Source: Chloroflexota bacterium (lineage in GTDB: Bacteria; Chloroflexota; Dehalococcoidia; Bin125). From it: 64,000 nucleotides of DNA. The notes beneath the pieces were generated by a model. It saw nothing but the letters and a program-made list of their open reading frames with translations, ran no database searches and was not told the origin of the DNA. The stretch is taken from NCBI GenBank assembly GCA_026707145.1, contig JAPOXK010000011.1, forward strand, positions 161,908 through 225,907, read 5' to 3'. This document shows positions 53,653 to 62,333 of the stretch, in pieces. Within the stretch, counting starts at the first letter, position 1, and every line of letters begins with the position of its first letter. A program made the translations under genes and the position numbers.

Positions 53653-54305
53653 TCCCGAATCTCCTCAAGCACTCTGAGAATTGCCGCCGGCTCCATGCGG
53701 TAGCGGTAGTCCGCGTTCACGTATCGCGCCCGCACCTTCTGCGCCCGATCGATGACGAACGTCGCCGGGATCGGCAGGCGCCATCCCGTCTGCGCGTTCG
53801 CTTGCGGCAGGTCGATCCCAAACTCCGCATAGACCGGTTGCAAGTACGGCGGCACCGTGAACCCCAGCTTGTAGGCTTCCATGACCGCGCCGTCGCTGTC
53901 GTATAGCAGCGGAATCGTCGCCTGTGTCTTCTCCATCAACTTCAGCGACTCTTTCTCCGTCTCCGGCCCGATGAAGAACGCTCGTCCGCCCAGCCGTTCG
54001 ATCGCCTCGTTGATCTGCTGCACACCTTGCAGCTCAAGATTGCAGTAGGGTCACCACTGTCCGCGGTAGAACGACAGCACTGCCGATCGGCTGCGCAAGA
54101 CCTCGCGGAGCTCCACCGTCTCGCCCTGCACGCTCTGCAACCTGAAGTCCGGTGCGGCCTCCCCCACCGCCAGTCCCATCCGCCACGCTTCCGCCTCCAG
54201 TTCGCGCGTCGCCTGCTCCATCAAGGCCTGCTTGTCCGCCGGAATTCTCTCGGCCGATTGCGCGCGTTGCGCCGCCAGCTTGTCATCAAGGCTCTGGGCG
54301 ACCAC
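53649..54305 (-). CDS. Peroxiredoxin-like selenoprotein, in-frame TGA = Sec85
   Basis: AhpC/TSA thioredoxin-fold protein of 219 codons (218 aa) with one in-frame TGA at 54053-54051. The context is LSFYRGQW-U-PYCNLEL, where homologues have FYRGxWCPYCNxEL, so Sec85 replaces the first Cys and forms a UxxC pair with Cys88. The frame and similarity run through the TGA on both sides (VGEAAPDF before, INEAIERLGG after). GTG at 54305 is chosen: GGGGAGG lies six bases upstream and the family-type helical N-terminus begins there. A SECIS-like hairpin follows. Expected to reduce peroxides or disulfides. Confidence 0.88.
54013..54040 (-). promoter_or_regulatory. SECIS-like hairpin of the peroxiredoxin gene
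   Basis: On the minus strand, beginning 11 bases after the TGA: lower stem ATCT/AGAT, a three-base 5' bulge TGA, upper 6-bp stem GCTGCA/TGCAGC and apical loop AGGTG. A 5'-side bulge below a short stem with a GGU-containing loop is the architecture of the E. coli fdhF SECIS recognised by SelB; the loop starts 24 bases after the UGA. Confidence 0.75.
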
Positions 54306-54381
54306 CGTTTCCCTCCCCTGCTCTCGCTGCGCGTCAAGAATAGCGGCTCGATCTGGTAGGCTGCCGCCGATTAGAAGCGCA

Positions 54382-55725
54382 ATGCCTACTGCCACGCACA
54401 CCGACCGCTACGGCAACGCCCTCGCGACCCGTTCCGCCGTCGCGGCCGAGCACTACAGCGCCGCCGTCGACCGCTCTCTCGCCAGCGACCTGGGAGCAGA
54501 AGCGCTCTTCGCTGCCGCCGTCGAAGCCGACGACGGCTTCGCCCTCGCGCATGTCGCTCGCGCCCGCCTCCGCCAGATGCGCGGCGATGTCGCCGCCGCC
54601 CGTGAAGAAGCCGCGCGCGCGCGCCAGCTCGTCGCGGGTGCCTCTCCCCGCGAGCAGCGCCACGTCGACATTCTGGCTTCCGCGATCGAGGGCAAGGCGC
54701 CCCGCGCCCTCGATCTCATCTACCAGCACGTGAAAGACTTTCCCCGCGACGCCTTCGCCCTCTCGCAAGCGACCGGCGTCTACGGCCTCATCGGCTTCAG
54801 CGGTCGCCAGAACCGCGCCGAGGAGCAAGTCCAGCTCCTCGAAAGTCTCGAGCTCGACTACGGTGACGATTGGTGGTTTCTCAGCGCTCTCGCCTTCGCG
54901 CAGATCGAGCACTTCCTCTTTGAACCGGCTCGCCGCAACGCCGAACGCTCCCTCCAGCTGCGCCGCGAGAACGGCTACGGCGCTCACGCCATGGCCCACG
55001 TCCACTACGAGTACGGCGAGGCCGGCGCCGGCGCCTCCTTCCTCGCCGACTGGCTGATCGGCTACAGCCGTGCCGCGGAGCTCCACACCCATCTCTCCTG
55101 GCACCACGCGCTCTTCCTCCTCAATCAAGGCGACTTCGATGCCGCGCTCCGTCTCTACCGCGATCACATCCGCCCCGAGGTCTCCCAGTCCGGCGCCCTC
55201 GCCCTCATTGCCGACTCCGCCTCTCTCCTCTGGCGCGCGCAGCTCTACGGCGCTGACCGCGCGCTTCCCTGGGACGATGTCCGCGACTTTGCCTGCCGCG
55301 CCTTCACAAAACCCGGCCTCATGTGGGCCGATGTCCACTGCGCCCTCGCCTACGCGGCCGCCAGCGACGAAGCCGCGCTCGGGCGGCTTATCGACGGGCT
55401 CCGCGTCCGCCATGCTGCGGGCAAGATCCGCGCCGGGGAAGTGGTTCCCGCTCTCGCTGAAGGGATCGCTGCCTACGCCCATGACGACTACGACGCCGCC
55501 ATCCGTATTCTGGAGCCCGTACAGAGTCAGATCGTCCGCATCGGCGGCAGCCACGCGCAGCGCGAACTCTTCGAGGACACGCTCTTGGAGTCCTATCTGC
55601 GCGCCGGCGAATTAGAAAAGGCCGAGAGCTGGCTCCGCGCCCGCCTTGATCGGCGTCCCTCCCCCCGCGACCTGCAATGGCTTGAGCGCGCGACCGTCCC
55701 TGTCTCCTCGAACGGCGCCGACTAG
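54382..55725 (+). CDS. TPR protein, TTC38-like
   Basis: Tetratricopeptide-repeat protein (447 aa) of the TTC38-like type, with no signal peptide. Helical repeats run through most of its length, for example DGFALAHVARARLRQMRG, ALSQATGVYGLIGF and GDFDAALRLYRDHI; the central MAHVHYEYGEAGAGASFL and HTHLSWHHALFLLNQGD are typical of the family. ATG at 54382. It is divergent from the selenocysteine peroxiredoxin across only 76 bp, and convergent with an MFS gene by a 4-bp stop overlap. Function unknown in bacteria. Confidence 0.8.
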   Translation: MPTATHTDRYGNALATRSAVAAEHYSAAVDRSLASDLGAEALFAAAVEADDGFALAHVARARLRQMRGDVAAAREEAARARQLVAGASPREQRHVDILASAIEGKAPRALDLIYQHVKDFPRDAFALSQATGVYGLIGFSGRQNRAEEQVQLLESLELDYGDDWWFLSALAFAQIEHFLFEPARRNAERSLQLRRENGYGAHAMAHVHYEYGEAGAGASFLADWLIGYSRAAELHTHLSWHHALFLLNQGDFDAALRLYRDHIRPEVSQSGALALIADSASLLWRAQLYGADRALPWDDVRDFACRAFTKPGLMWADVHCALAYAAASDEAALGRLIDGLRVRHAAGKIRAGEVVPALAEGIAAYAHDDYDAAIRILEPVQSQIVRIGGSHAQRELFEDTLLESYLRAGELEKAESWLRARLDRRPSPRDLQWLERATVPVSSNGAD

Positions 55726-57032
55726 CCTTCGCTCCCGGCCGACGCGACTTCCAATCCGTGGCGCCCTTCCTCGCCGGGCGCGCTCCGCGCCGCCGGAGGA
55801 TGCGGTGGGCGCGCCAGGAAGAAGAACACCGCGCCGATCCCGGCCACGATCGCGAGCGCCGTGAACCCCACTTCGTAGCTGCCCGTCTCGTCCGCCAAGA
55901 CCCCGGCGATGATGGGGCCCAACATCATCCCCAACAAGGAGATGAAGGTCGACAATCCCGTGATCGTCCCGAAGGCTGCTCGCCCGAAGTAGTCCGCTCG
56001 GATCGACTGCAGCACCGGGGCGCGGGTTCCCCACGCCATCCCGTGTAGGATCGCGAAGAGCGCTACCATCCAAAGATCGCTCGCGTAGGCCAGCAGCAAC
56101 AGCCCGCTGGTGTGCCCGGCCATGCACCCCACGATCAGCGTCCGCTTGTTGAACCGGTCCCCGATCCCGCCGCCGCCGATCAGCCCCACGATCATCGCCG
56201 CCGTCAGCAGCGCTGTCATCGCCCCTGCCGTTGCCAGGGAGTAGCCGAGATTCTCGTTCACGTGCAGCACCATGTGCACGAGCACCGCCGATACGACGAG
56301 CAGCGCCGCCGCGTGACCCAGCGAGAGGTACCAGAACACGGGCGTGCGCAGAGCCTCCCGCGCCGTGAATTCGTGCGGCGCTTGGGCGACGACGCGGCGC
56401 GCTTCTCGCTCCTGCTGACTCACTCCATCGATCTGGTATCCGTACGGCTCCGGCCGGTGCCGCAGGACGAGCGTCAGCGGCAGCCCCACTGCCAGAATGA
56501 TGATCCCGGACCCGAACGCCGTGCTGCGCCAGCCCAGGTGCTCCAACGACAGCACTACGGCCGGCACGATCAGCCCCCCGACCGCGAGGCCCGACAGCAT
56601 GATCCCCAGCGCAGTTGATCGCCGGCGCTCGAACCAGTTCACGATCGCGATCGTGAACGACATGAACCCCGACAGGGCCGCGCCCATCGCCACGAAGAAA
56701 AACGCTACGAAGAAAAACGCCGGCGATTCCACTTGGCTGAACAGCATGAACCCGCCGCCGAAGATCACCACCCCAATCTGCGACACGATCCGCGGCCCGA
56801 ACCGATCCATCAACCGTCCCTGCACCGGTCCCAGCACCCCGCTCTCCGCTTGCGACATTGAGAACGCTGCAGAGAACATCGTCTTGCTCCAGCCGAACTC
56901 CTCCCGCATCACCGCTGCGTAGGATCCATACGCTTGGAACATCAGCGCTCCCACCAGGATCTGCACCCCCCACCCCGCCGCAACGATGTACCAGCCGTAA
57001 TACAGCTTTGGAAACCGGCTGCTCATGTGCAT
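55722..57032 (-). CDS. MFS transporter, monocarboxylate/oxalate-formate antiporter-like
   Basis: Twelve-helix major facilitator (436 aa). The N-terminus LYYGWYIVAAGWGVQILVGA and MREEFGWSKTMFSAAFSMSQ are characteristic of the OFA/monocarboxylate-porter-like group; GRLMDRFGPRIV is the loop 2-3 MFS motif. A central cytoplasmic loop with RHRPEPYGYQIDG divides the two halves. It begins 250 bp upstream of, and divergent from, a thioesterase and a ThDP acyl-CoA enzyme, consistent with import of a small organic acid. Substrate unproven. Confidence 0.86.
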   Translation of the reverse strand: MHMSSRFPKLYYGWYIVAAGWGVQILVGALMFQAYGSYAAVMREEFGWSKTMFSAAFSMSQAESGVLGPVQGRLMDRFGPRIVSQIGVVIFGGGFMLFSQVESPAFFFVAFFFVAMGAALSGFMSFTIAIVNWFERRRSTALGIMLSGLAVGGLIVPAVVLSLEHLGWRSTAFGSGIIILAVGLPLTLVLRHRPEPYGYQIDGVSQQEREARRVVAQAPHEFTAREALRTPVFWYLSLGHAAALLVVSAVLVHMVLHVNENLGYSLATAGAMTALLTAAMIVGLIGGGGIGDRFNKRTLIVGCMAGHTSGLLLLAYASDLWMVALFAILHGMAWGTRAPVLQSIRADYFGRAAFGTITGLSTFISLLGMMLGPIIAGVLADETGSYEVGFTALAIVAGIGAVFFFLARPPHPPAARSAPGEEGRHGLEVASAGSEG

Positions 57033-57282
57033 GCCGCCAGTTTACGCGGCATCTACGGCGAGACTCTGCGGCGCACCGCCGCCCAGCATCGTCGGGACAG
57101 TCCGCTCAGCCGCACGACCGGCGCGGCTCCGTCTCGAAAAGGGTCACTAGCCCTCGCGGCTCGCGCCGTCTATCGTCGGCGACGATGTGCTCGTGCTTGA
57201 AGAAGCATCGGCCTGGGGAAGAGACGAACGGGACGAACGCCCGGATTCACCCAGCGCTCCCGCGTAGCTATGGAGGAACAGC

Positions 57283-57684
57283 ATGGCAACAGCGCCCGTG
57301 GTCGGTCAGACCGCGCACATGGACCGCACCGTCACCGAAGCGATGACCGCCGACCGCCTCGGCAATCCCGGCGCCAAGGTCTACGCTTCCCCCATGCTCT
57401 TCGGTCTTCTTGAGGAGGCTTGCATCAAGTGCGTTGCCTCCAACCTCGACCCGGGCCAAGGCACCGTCGGCACCAGCCTCAATGTCCAGCACCTCGCCCC
57501 CACCCCTGTTGGCATGACCGTCACTGCCAAGGCGGAGCTCACCGAAGTCGACGGCCGCCGTCTGGTATTCGCCGTCGAGGCCCACGATGAGAAAGACCAG
57601 GTCGCCAAAGGGACCCACGAACGCTTCATCCTCGGTTCGATGGAGAAGTTCCTCGCGAAAGCCATGGAAAAGGTGGGCAGCTGA
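57283..57684 (+). CDS. Thioesterase, fluoroacetyl-CoA thioesterase (FlK)-like
   Basis: Hotdog-fold acyl-CoA thioesterase (133 aa) of the FlK-like family. FlK uses Thr42, Glu50 and His76; here Ser36 (YASPML), Glu44 (GLLEEA) and His70 (NVQHLAPTPVG) have exactly the same spacing, with Ser in place of Thr. The substrate need not be fluorinated; many relatives are general acyl-CoA thioesterases. ATG start after GGAGG(A)ACAGC. It precedes a ThDP enzyme by 62 bp. Confidence 0.85.
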   Translation: MATAPVVGQTAHMDRTVTEAMTADRLGNPGAKVYASPMLFGLLEEACIKCVASNLDPGQGTVGTSLNVQHLAPTPVGMTVTAKAELTEVDGRRLVFAVEAHDEKDQVAKGTHERFILGSMEKFLAKAMEKVGS

Positions 57685-57746
57685 GCCGTGCGAGTGCGTC
57701 ACGGGTCCGCTCTCCCGTCGCGGTTGAGCGGCCGAACCCTTAGAAG

Positions 57747-59417
57747 GTGGAGCGCAGCGGCAAGGATCGCGAAGACGTGACTTCCCTGAAAAGCGGCGCG
57801 CAACTGATCGCCGAAGAGCTCGTCCGCGCCGGCGTCGATACCGTCTTCGGCATCATCGGCGGTCCGATGGTGGAAACGATCGCCGAGCTCCACAACGCGG
57901 GCTTGCGCGTCATCAGCTGTCGCCACGAGGGCACCGCCGGCTTCATGGCCGCTGCTTGGGGCTACGTCAACCGCAAGCCTGGCGTCCTCGTCGTCGGCAG
58001 CGGTCCCGGAATGACCAACGCCGTCACGCCGATGTACGTTGCCAACGAAAGCGGGATGCCGCTCGTCGTCCTCGGCGGATCGGCACGCAGCTCGACTCGC
58101 GGCTTTGGCGGCTTCCAAGAGATCGACCAGGTCGCCTACGCCGCCCCCGCCTGCAAGTGGACCCTCCAAGCCGATAGCGTCCGTCGCATCCCGGAGTACA
58201 TGCACCTGGCGCTCGGCAACGCCATGGCTGGCCGTCCGGGAGCCGTCTATCTTGATTTTCCCGGCGAGCTGATCACCCAGCAGATCCCCGAGGAGCGCGT
58301 CCGCTTCCGCGCTGCAACGCCCGCCCTCGCCCCGCCCCAGCCGGATCCCGCCGCCGTCGACGCCGTGGCCGCCATGCTCGCTGCCGCCGAGCGGCCCCTC
58401 ATCCTTATCGGGAAAGGCGCTGCCTGGGCCGACGCCGGCCCGCAGATCCAACGTCTCGTCGATCTCGGCATTCCCTTCGTCGCCTCTCCCACCGGTCGTG
58501 GCACCCTCCCGGACGACCATCCCCTGTGCGTCAACGCAGCCCGCACTTCTGCCCTCTCGCAAGCCGACGTCCTCCTCGCCATGGGCGCCCGCTTCAACTG
58601 GATCTTCCAACTCGGCAACCCGAGGAAATACGCTCCCGGCGTCCGCATTGTGCAGGTCGATGTCGTCCCCGAAGAGATGTACAGCGGCGCCAACGTCGAG
58701 CTCGGCATCGTCGCGGACTGTGCTGCCGCCGCCGCCTCTCTGGCCGACGCGCTCACCCCCCGTTCGCTTCGGGCCGAGCAGCGCCAGTGGACCGCTGCTC
58801 TGCAAGAGGCCTGCCGCAAGAATGAAGCCGCCGTTGCCGAGCCCATGGACTCGGACCGCATCCCCATCAACCATCACCGCCTCCTCCGCGATCTTCGCGA
58901 CACCATCGATCGCGGCGCCAGCGTCGCCGCCGACGGCGAACTCACCATGGCCATGGCCCGCATGCTGCTCCCCAGCTACCACCCGCGCCGCCGCCTCAAC
59001 GCCGGTCCGACCGGCTGCGTCGGCACCGGCGTCCCCTACGCCATCGGCGCGAAGCTGGCCCGGCCCGACGAGCAAGCCGTCGCCATCGTTGGCGACTACG
59101 CCTTCGGCGCCGGCTGCAACGAGATCGAAACCGCCGCGCGCGTCGGCGCCAACGTCGTATTCGTGATCGCCAACAACGCCGGCGTTACCGGCCACGCCAT
59201 CCAAGATCGTCTCCTCCCGCCTGGGGCGCCCCCCATCGCCGCTCTCATTCCCGCTCACTACGAACAGATGGCGCAGATGGTCGGTGGCTACGGCGAGCGC
59301 GTCACCGATCCGGCCGAGATCGTCCCCGCCATCCGGCGCGCCCTCGATTCCAACGCCGTCGCCGTCGTCAACGTCCTCACCGACCCCAACGAGAGCGGGC
59401 GCTCTTCCTACTTGTGA
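57747..59417 (+). CDS. ThDP enzyme, oxalyl-CoA decarboxylase/2-hydroxyacyl-CoA lyase-like
   Basis: Thiamine diphosphate enzyme (556 aa). Catalytic Glu61 is in CRHEGTAGFMAAAWG, and the ThDP/Mg motif is GDYAFGAGCNEIET ending with ANNAG. The segment GFQEIDQVAYAAPACK matches the QEIDQ region of oxalyl-CoA decarboxylase and 2-hydroxyacyl-CoA lyase, unlike acetolactate synthase. GTG at 57747 is used; a GTG at 57777 is equally possible. The convergent CaiB/BaiF gene next door and the MFS carrier suggest CoA-activated C2 or hydroxy-acid metabolism. Confidence 0.83.
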   Translation: MERSGKDREDVTSLKSGAQLIAEELVRAGVDTVFGIIGGPMVETIAELHNAGLRVISCRHEGTAGFMAAAWGYVNRKPGVLVVGSGPGMTNAVTPMYVANESGMPLVVLGGSARSSTRGFGGFQEIDQVAYAAPACKWTLQADSVRRIPEYMHLALGNAMAGRPGAVYLDFPGELITQQIPEERVRFRAATPALAPPQPDPAAVDAVAAMLAAAERPLILIGKGAAWADAGPQIQRLVDLGIPFVASPTGRGTLPDDHPLCVNAARTSALSQADVLLAMGARFNWIFQLGNPRKYAPGVRIVQVDVVPEEMYSGANVELGIVADCAAAAASLADALTPRSLRAEQRQWTAALQEACRKNEAAVAEPMDSDRIPINHHRLLRDLRDTIDRGASVAADGELTMAMARMLLPSYHPRRRLNAGPTGCVGTGVPYAIGAKLARPDEQAVAIVGDYAFGAGCNEIETAARVGANVVFVIANNAGVTGHAIQDRLLPPGAPPIAALIPAHYEQMAQMVGGYGERVTDPAEIVPAIRRALDSNAVAVVNVLTDPNESGRSSYL

Positions 59418-59476
59418 TCACGGTGTGTGATTACGGCCGCGAGCCCCTCTCCGCCCCCACGCGCAGGCAGCAAGAA

Positions 59477-59496
59477 GGCCGCCGCGCGCGGCGGCC
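59477..59496 (-). terminator. Palindromic terminator hairpin after CaiB/BaiF gene
   Basis: A perfect 20-bp G/C palindrome, GGCCGCCGCG/CGCGGCGGCC, lies 25 bp past the stop of the CoA-transferase gene. On the minus strand TTCTTG follows it, a partial T-run, so it is a plausible intrinsic terminator for that gene. Confidence 0.5.
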
Positions 59497-59520
59497 ACGC
59501 ACCGCCGCCGGCGTCTGCCC

Positions 59521-60699
59521 TTAGATAACTTCCGCCACTTTCAACCGCTCGATCGCCGCCCAGTCGTAGCCCAGATCCAGCAACACCTCCTCCGTATGCT
59601 GCCCCAGCTCGGGCGCGCAAGCGACCGGTCCTGCCGGCGTCTTCGTCATCTTGATCGGACTTCCGACGACGCCCACGCTCCCCAACGACGGATGCTCGAT
59701 CGAAGCGATGTACCCGTTCTCCAGCGCCTGAGGCTCGGTCACCAGTGCTGCATAGTCGTTGACCGGACCACACGGCACATCCGCCTCCATCAGCAGCGCC
59801 AGCCACTCATCACGCGGCCGCTGTTGGAACGCCGCATCCAGCTCCGCCAGCAACGCTTCGCGGTTGCGCTGCCGGCGGTGCGCGTCCTCGAAGCGCTCGT
59901 CCCGGATGAGCTCCTCTCGGTCCAACACCCGGCAGAGCGCTTCCCACCACTTCGGGATCAAGATCCCCAGCGAAAGATATTTCCCGTCCTGGCACGGGTA
60001 GTAGGTGAACGTCGGCATCAACCGGTGCGGGGTCCTGTGCTGCGACCCGTCCCGCATCATCCCCGTCAGCTGGTACGTCTGGAGCGCCAACTGCGAGCCG
60101 AACAACGACACGTCCACGTGCTGTCCGACCCCCTGCCGTTCCCGCGCGATAATCGCGGACGAGATCCCCAGCGCAAACACCATCGCCCCCACCTGATCCG
60201 CCAATCCTCCCATCACGTCTTCCGGCGGCTCATCGGGCCCGCCGCCCTGCACGCTCATGATCCCGCCCATCGCTTGCCCGATCGAATCAAACGACGGCCG
60301 GTGCGCGTACGGCCCCTCCGGCCCAAATCCCGTCGCCGTCGCCGTGATCACTCCTGGGTTGATCTTGCAGAGGGTGTCATAATCCAACCCCAACCGTTTC
60401 ATGACCGAGGGACGGAAGTTGTCCGTCACGACGTCGTACTCCTGCACCAACTTGTAGACGATCGCTTTCCCTTCCGGCTTCCGCACGTCGATCGTGATCG
60501 ATCGCTTGTTGCGGTCGTGCGCCTCAAAGTAGGCACACCATCCGTCCGGTTTCAGTCCCAGGCTGCGGCCGGGATCGCCCTCCCGAGGCTCCACCTTCAG
60601 TACCGTCGCCCCTAAATCGGACAGCATCACTGTGGCGTACGGTCCCTGCTGATAGCGTGTGAAATCCAAAATCTTGACCCCGGCGAGCGGACCGGCCAC
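59521..60699 (-). CDS. CaiB/BaiF family CoA-transferase
   Basis: Family III CoA-transferase (392 aa), moving CoA between carboxylic acids. It opens AGPLAGVKILDFTRYQQGP, contains ATVLKVEPREGDPGR and the catalytic-Asp region GGLADQVGAM, and has the small C-terminal domain with ADVPCGPVNDY. GTG at 60699 is chosen because GGAGG is six bases upstream and the family starts exactly there; the frame upstream is not conserved. With the neighbouring oxalyl-CoA decarboxylase-like gene it could make and use an acyl-CoA such as oxalyl- or 2-hydroxyacyl-CoA. Confidence 0.9.
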   Translation of the reverse strand: MAGPLAGVKILDFTRYQQGPYATVMLSDLGATVLKVEPREGDPGRSLGLKPDGWCAYFEAHDRNKRSITIDVRKPEGKAIVYKLVQEYDVVTDNFRPSVMKRLGLDYDTLCKINPGVITATATGFGPEGPYAHRPSFDSIGQAMGGIMSVQGGGPDEPPEDVMGGLADQVGAMVFALGISSAIIARERQGVGQHVDVSLFGSQLALQTYQLTGMMRDGSQHRTPHRLMPTFTYYPCQDGKYLSLGILIPKWWEALCRVLDREELIRDERFEDAHRRQRNREALLAELDAAFQQRPRDEWLALLMEADVPCGPVNDYAALVTEPQALENGYIASIEHPSLGSVGVVGSPIKMTKTPAGPVACAPELGQHTEEVLLDLGYDWAAIERLKVAEVI

Positions 60700-60781
60700 A
60701 GAGCACCTCCAGTAGCATGGCGAAGCTACCCGATCGTATCCGAAATCGGCGCTTGGATCGGACGGCGAGAGCGAAGCGCGC

Positions 60782-62263
60782 ATGCCGCATGTCATAGTGG
60801 TCGGTGCCGGGAACGCCGCCCTCTGCGCCGCCCTCGCTGCCCGCGAGGCGGGGGCGAGCGTCACCGTCCTTGAGAAGGCTCCCCGCGCGGAGCGTGGCGG
60901 CAACACCTTCTTCGCCGGTGGGGGCTTTCGTTTTCCCTACGATGGCCTCGAGACCCTGCGGCTCCTTATTCCCGACCTCTCCGACGACGAAGCCGCCCGC
61001 ATCCACGTCGGCGCCTACCCCGCCGCGCAGTTCCGCGCCGATCTCGCCCGCGTCACCGACGGCCTCATCGACGACGCCCTCGCCCATGCGCTCGTTCACA
61101 ACGCTCTCCCCACCATGATCTGGCTCCGCGAGCAGGGCCTGCGTTGGACCCTCATGTACGGGCGGCAGGCGCACCGCGTCCGCGGCCTGCTTCGCTTCTA
61201 CGGCGGCCTCGTTGTCGAGGCGGTCGGCGGCGGCCAAGGCCTCTCCGACGCACTCTTCGCCGCTGCTGAGCGCGCCGGGATCACCCTGCGCTACGAGAGC
61301 AAAGCGATCCGCTTGCTGCGGACGGGGCGCCGCATCACCGGCGTAGCCGTCGCCACCCCCGATCGCGAGGAGCGCCTCGAAGCCGACGCCGTCGTTCTCG
61401 CTGCCGGCGGCTTCGAGGCCAACACCGAGATGCGTGCCCGCTATCTCGGCCCCGGGTGGGACCTTGCCAAGGTCCGCGGCACGCGCTTCAACACCGGCGA
61501 CGCCATCCGCTTCGCGCTCGACGCTGGCGCGCAACCCCACGGACATTGGTCGGGTGCGCACGCCGTCGCTTGGGACCTCAACGCTCCACCCACCGGCAAC
61601 CGTGCGCTCGGCGATCTCTATCAGAAGCACTCCTACCCCTACGGCCTCGTCGTCAATCGCAACGGCGACCGCTTTCTCGACGAAGGAGCGGACCTGCGTA
61701 ACTACACCTACGCTAAATACGGCGCCGCCATTCTCGCGCAGCCCCAGCGCGTCGCTTTCCAGATCTTCGACCAGAAGGCCGTCCCTCTTCTCCGCGACGA
61801 ATACCGCATCCGCCAAGTCACCAAGGCCGAAGCCGGCACCCTCTCTCAGCTTGCCGAAACGCTCGGCATCGATCCCCGCGGCCTCGCTTGTACGGTCCGC
61901 GCCTACAACGCTGCCTGTCCGCCTCCGGACGTCCTCGAACGCTTCGATCCCTCCGCGTGTGACGGTCTCGCCACCGAGGGCCTGCATCCGCCCAAATCCA
62001 ATTGGGCCCTCCCGCTCGACTCCCCGCCGTACCTCGGCTTCGCCGTCACCTGCGGCATCACTTTCACCTTCGGCGGCCTCAAGATCGTCCCCACGACCGC
62101 CGCCGTCCTCGATACGGAAGAACGCCCTCTGCCGGGCCTGTACGCCGCGGGAGAGCTCGTCGGCGGTCTCTGGTTCAACAACTACACTGGGGGAGCCGGC
62201 CTGATGGCCGGCGCCGTCTTCGGCCGGATCGCCGGTCGGGCGGCCGCCCAGTTCAGTAACTAG
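60782..62263 (+). CDS. FAD-dependent dehydrogenase, tricarballylate dehydrogenase (TcuA)-like
   Basis: Flavoprotein (493 aa) of the succinate dehydrogenase/fumarate reductase family. The N-terminal VVGAGNAALCAALAAREAGA binds FAD, followed by ERGGNTFFAGGGFRF; the C-terminal part has GLYAAGELVGGLWFNNYTGG. The opening and the RGGNT segment resemble TcuA, which oxidises tricarballylate to aconitate, although 3-ketosteroid dehydrogenase-like relatives also exist. No TcuB Fe-S partner is seen nearby. ATG start, divergent from the CoA-transferase gene by 82 bp. Confidence 0.84.
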   Translation: MPHVIVVGAGNAALCAALAAREAGASVTVLEKAPRAERGGNTFFAGGGFRFPYDGLETLRLLIPDLSDDEAARIHVGAYPAAQFRADLARVTDGLIDDALAHALVHNALPTMIWLREQGLRWTLMYGRQAHRVRGLLRFYGGLVVEAVGGGQGLSDALFAAAERAGITLRYESKAIRLLRTGRRITGVAVATPDREERLEADAVVLAAGGFEANTEMRARYLGPGWDLAKVRGTRFNTGDAIRFALDAGAQPHGHWSGAHAVAWDLNAPPTGNRALGDLYQKHSYPYGLVVNRNGDRFLDEGADLRNYTYAKYGAAILAQPQRVAFQIFDQKAVPLLRDEYRIRQVTKAEAGTLSQLAETLGIDPRGLACTVRAYNAACPPPDVLERFDPSACDGLATEGLHPPKSNWALPLDSPPYLGFAVTCGITFTFGGLKIVPTTAAVLDTEERPLPGLYAAGELVGGLWFNNYTGGAGLMAGAVFGRIAGRAAAQFSN

Positions 62264-62333
62264 CGCACACAGGAGTTCGTGCGGCCCAGCCCGCGCCCTC
62301 CGCTAGCATCACCGCAGCGCTTGGAGCGTTCCG

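Noticed and set aside
53649-54401. Frameshifted or truncated peroxiredoxin, with start at 54401
   Set aside because: No frameshift is needed, only TGA read as Sec. The GTG at 54305 has a strong ribosome-binding site and the upstream part overlaps the divergent TPR gene.
59477-59496. Restriction-like or recombination palindrome
   Set aside because: Its place after a gene end and the following TTCTT fit a terminator better; no second copy was noticed.
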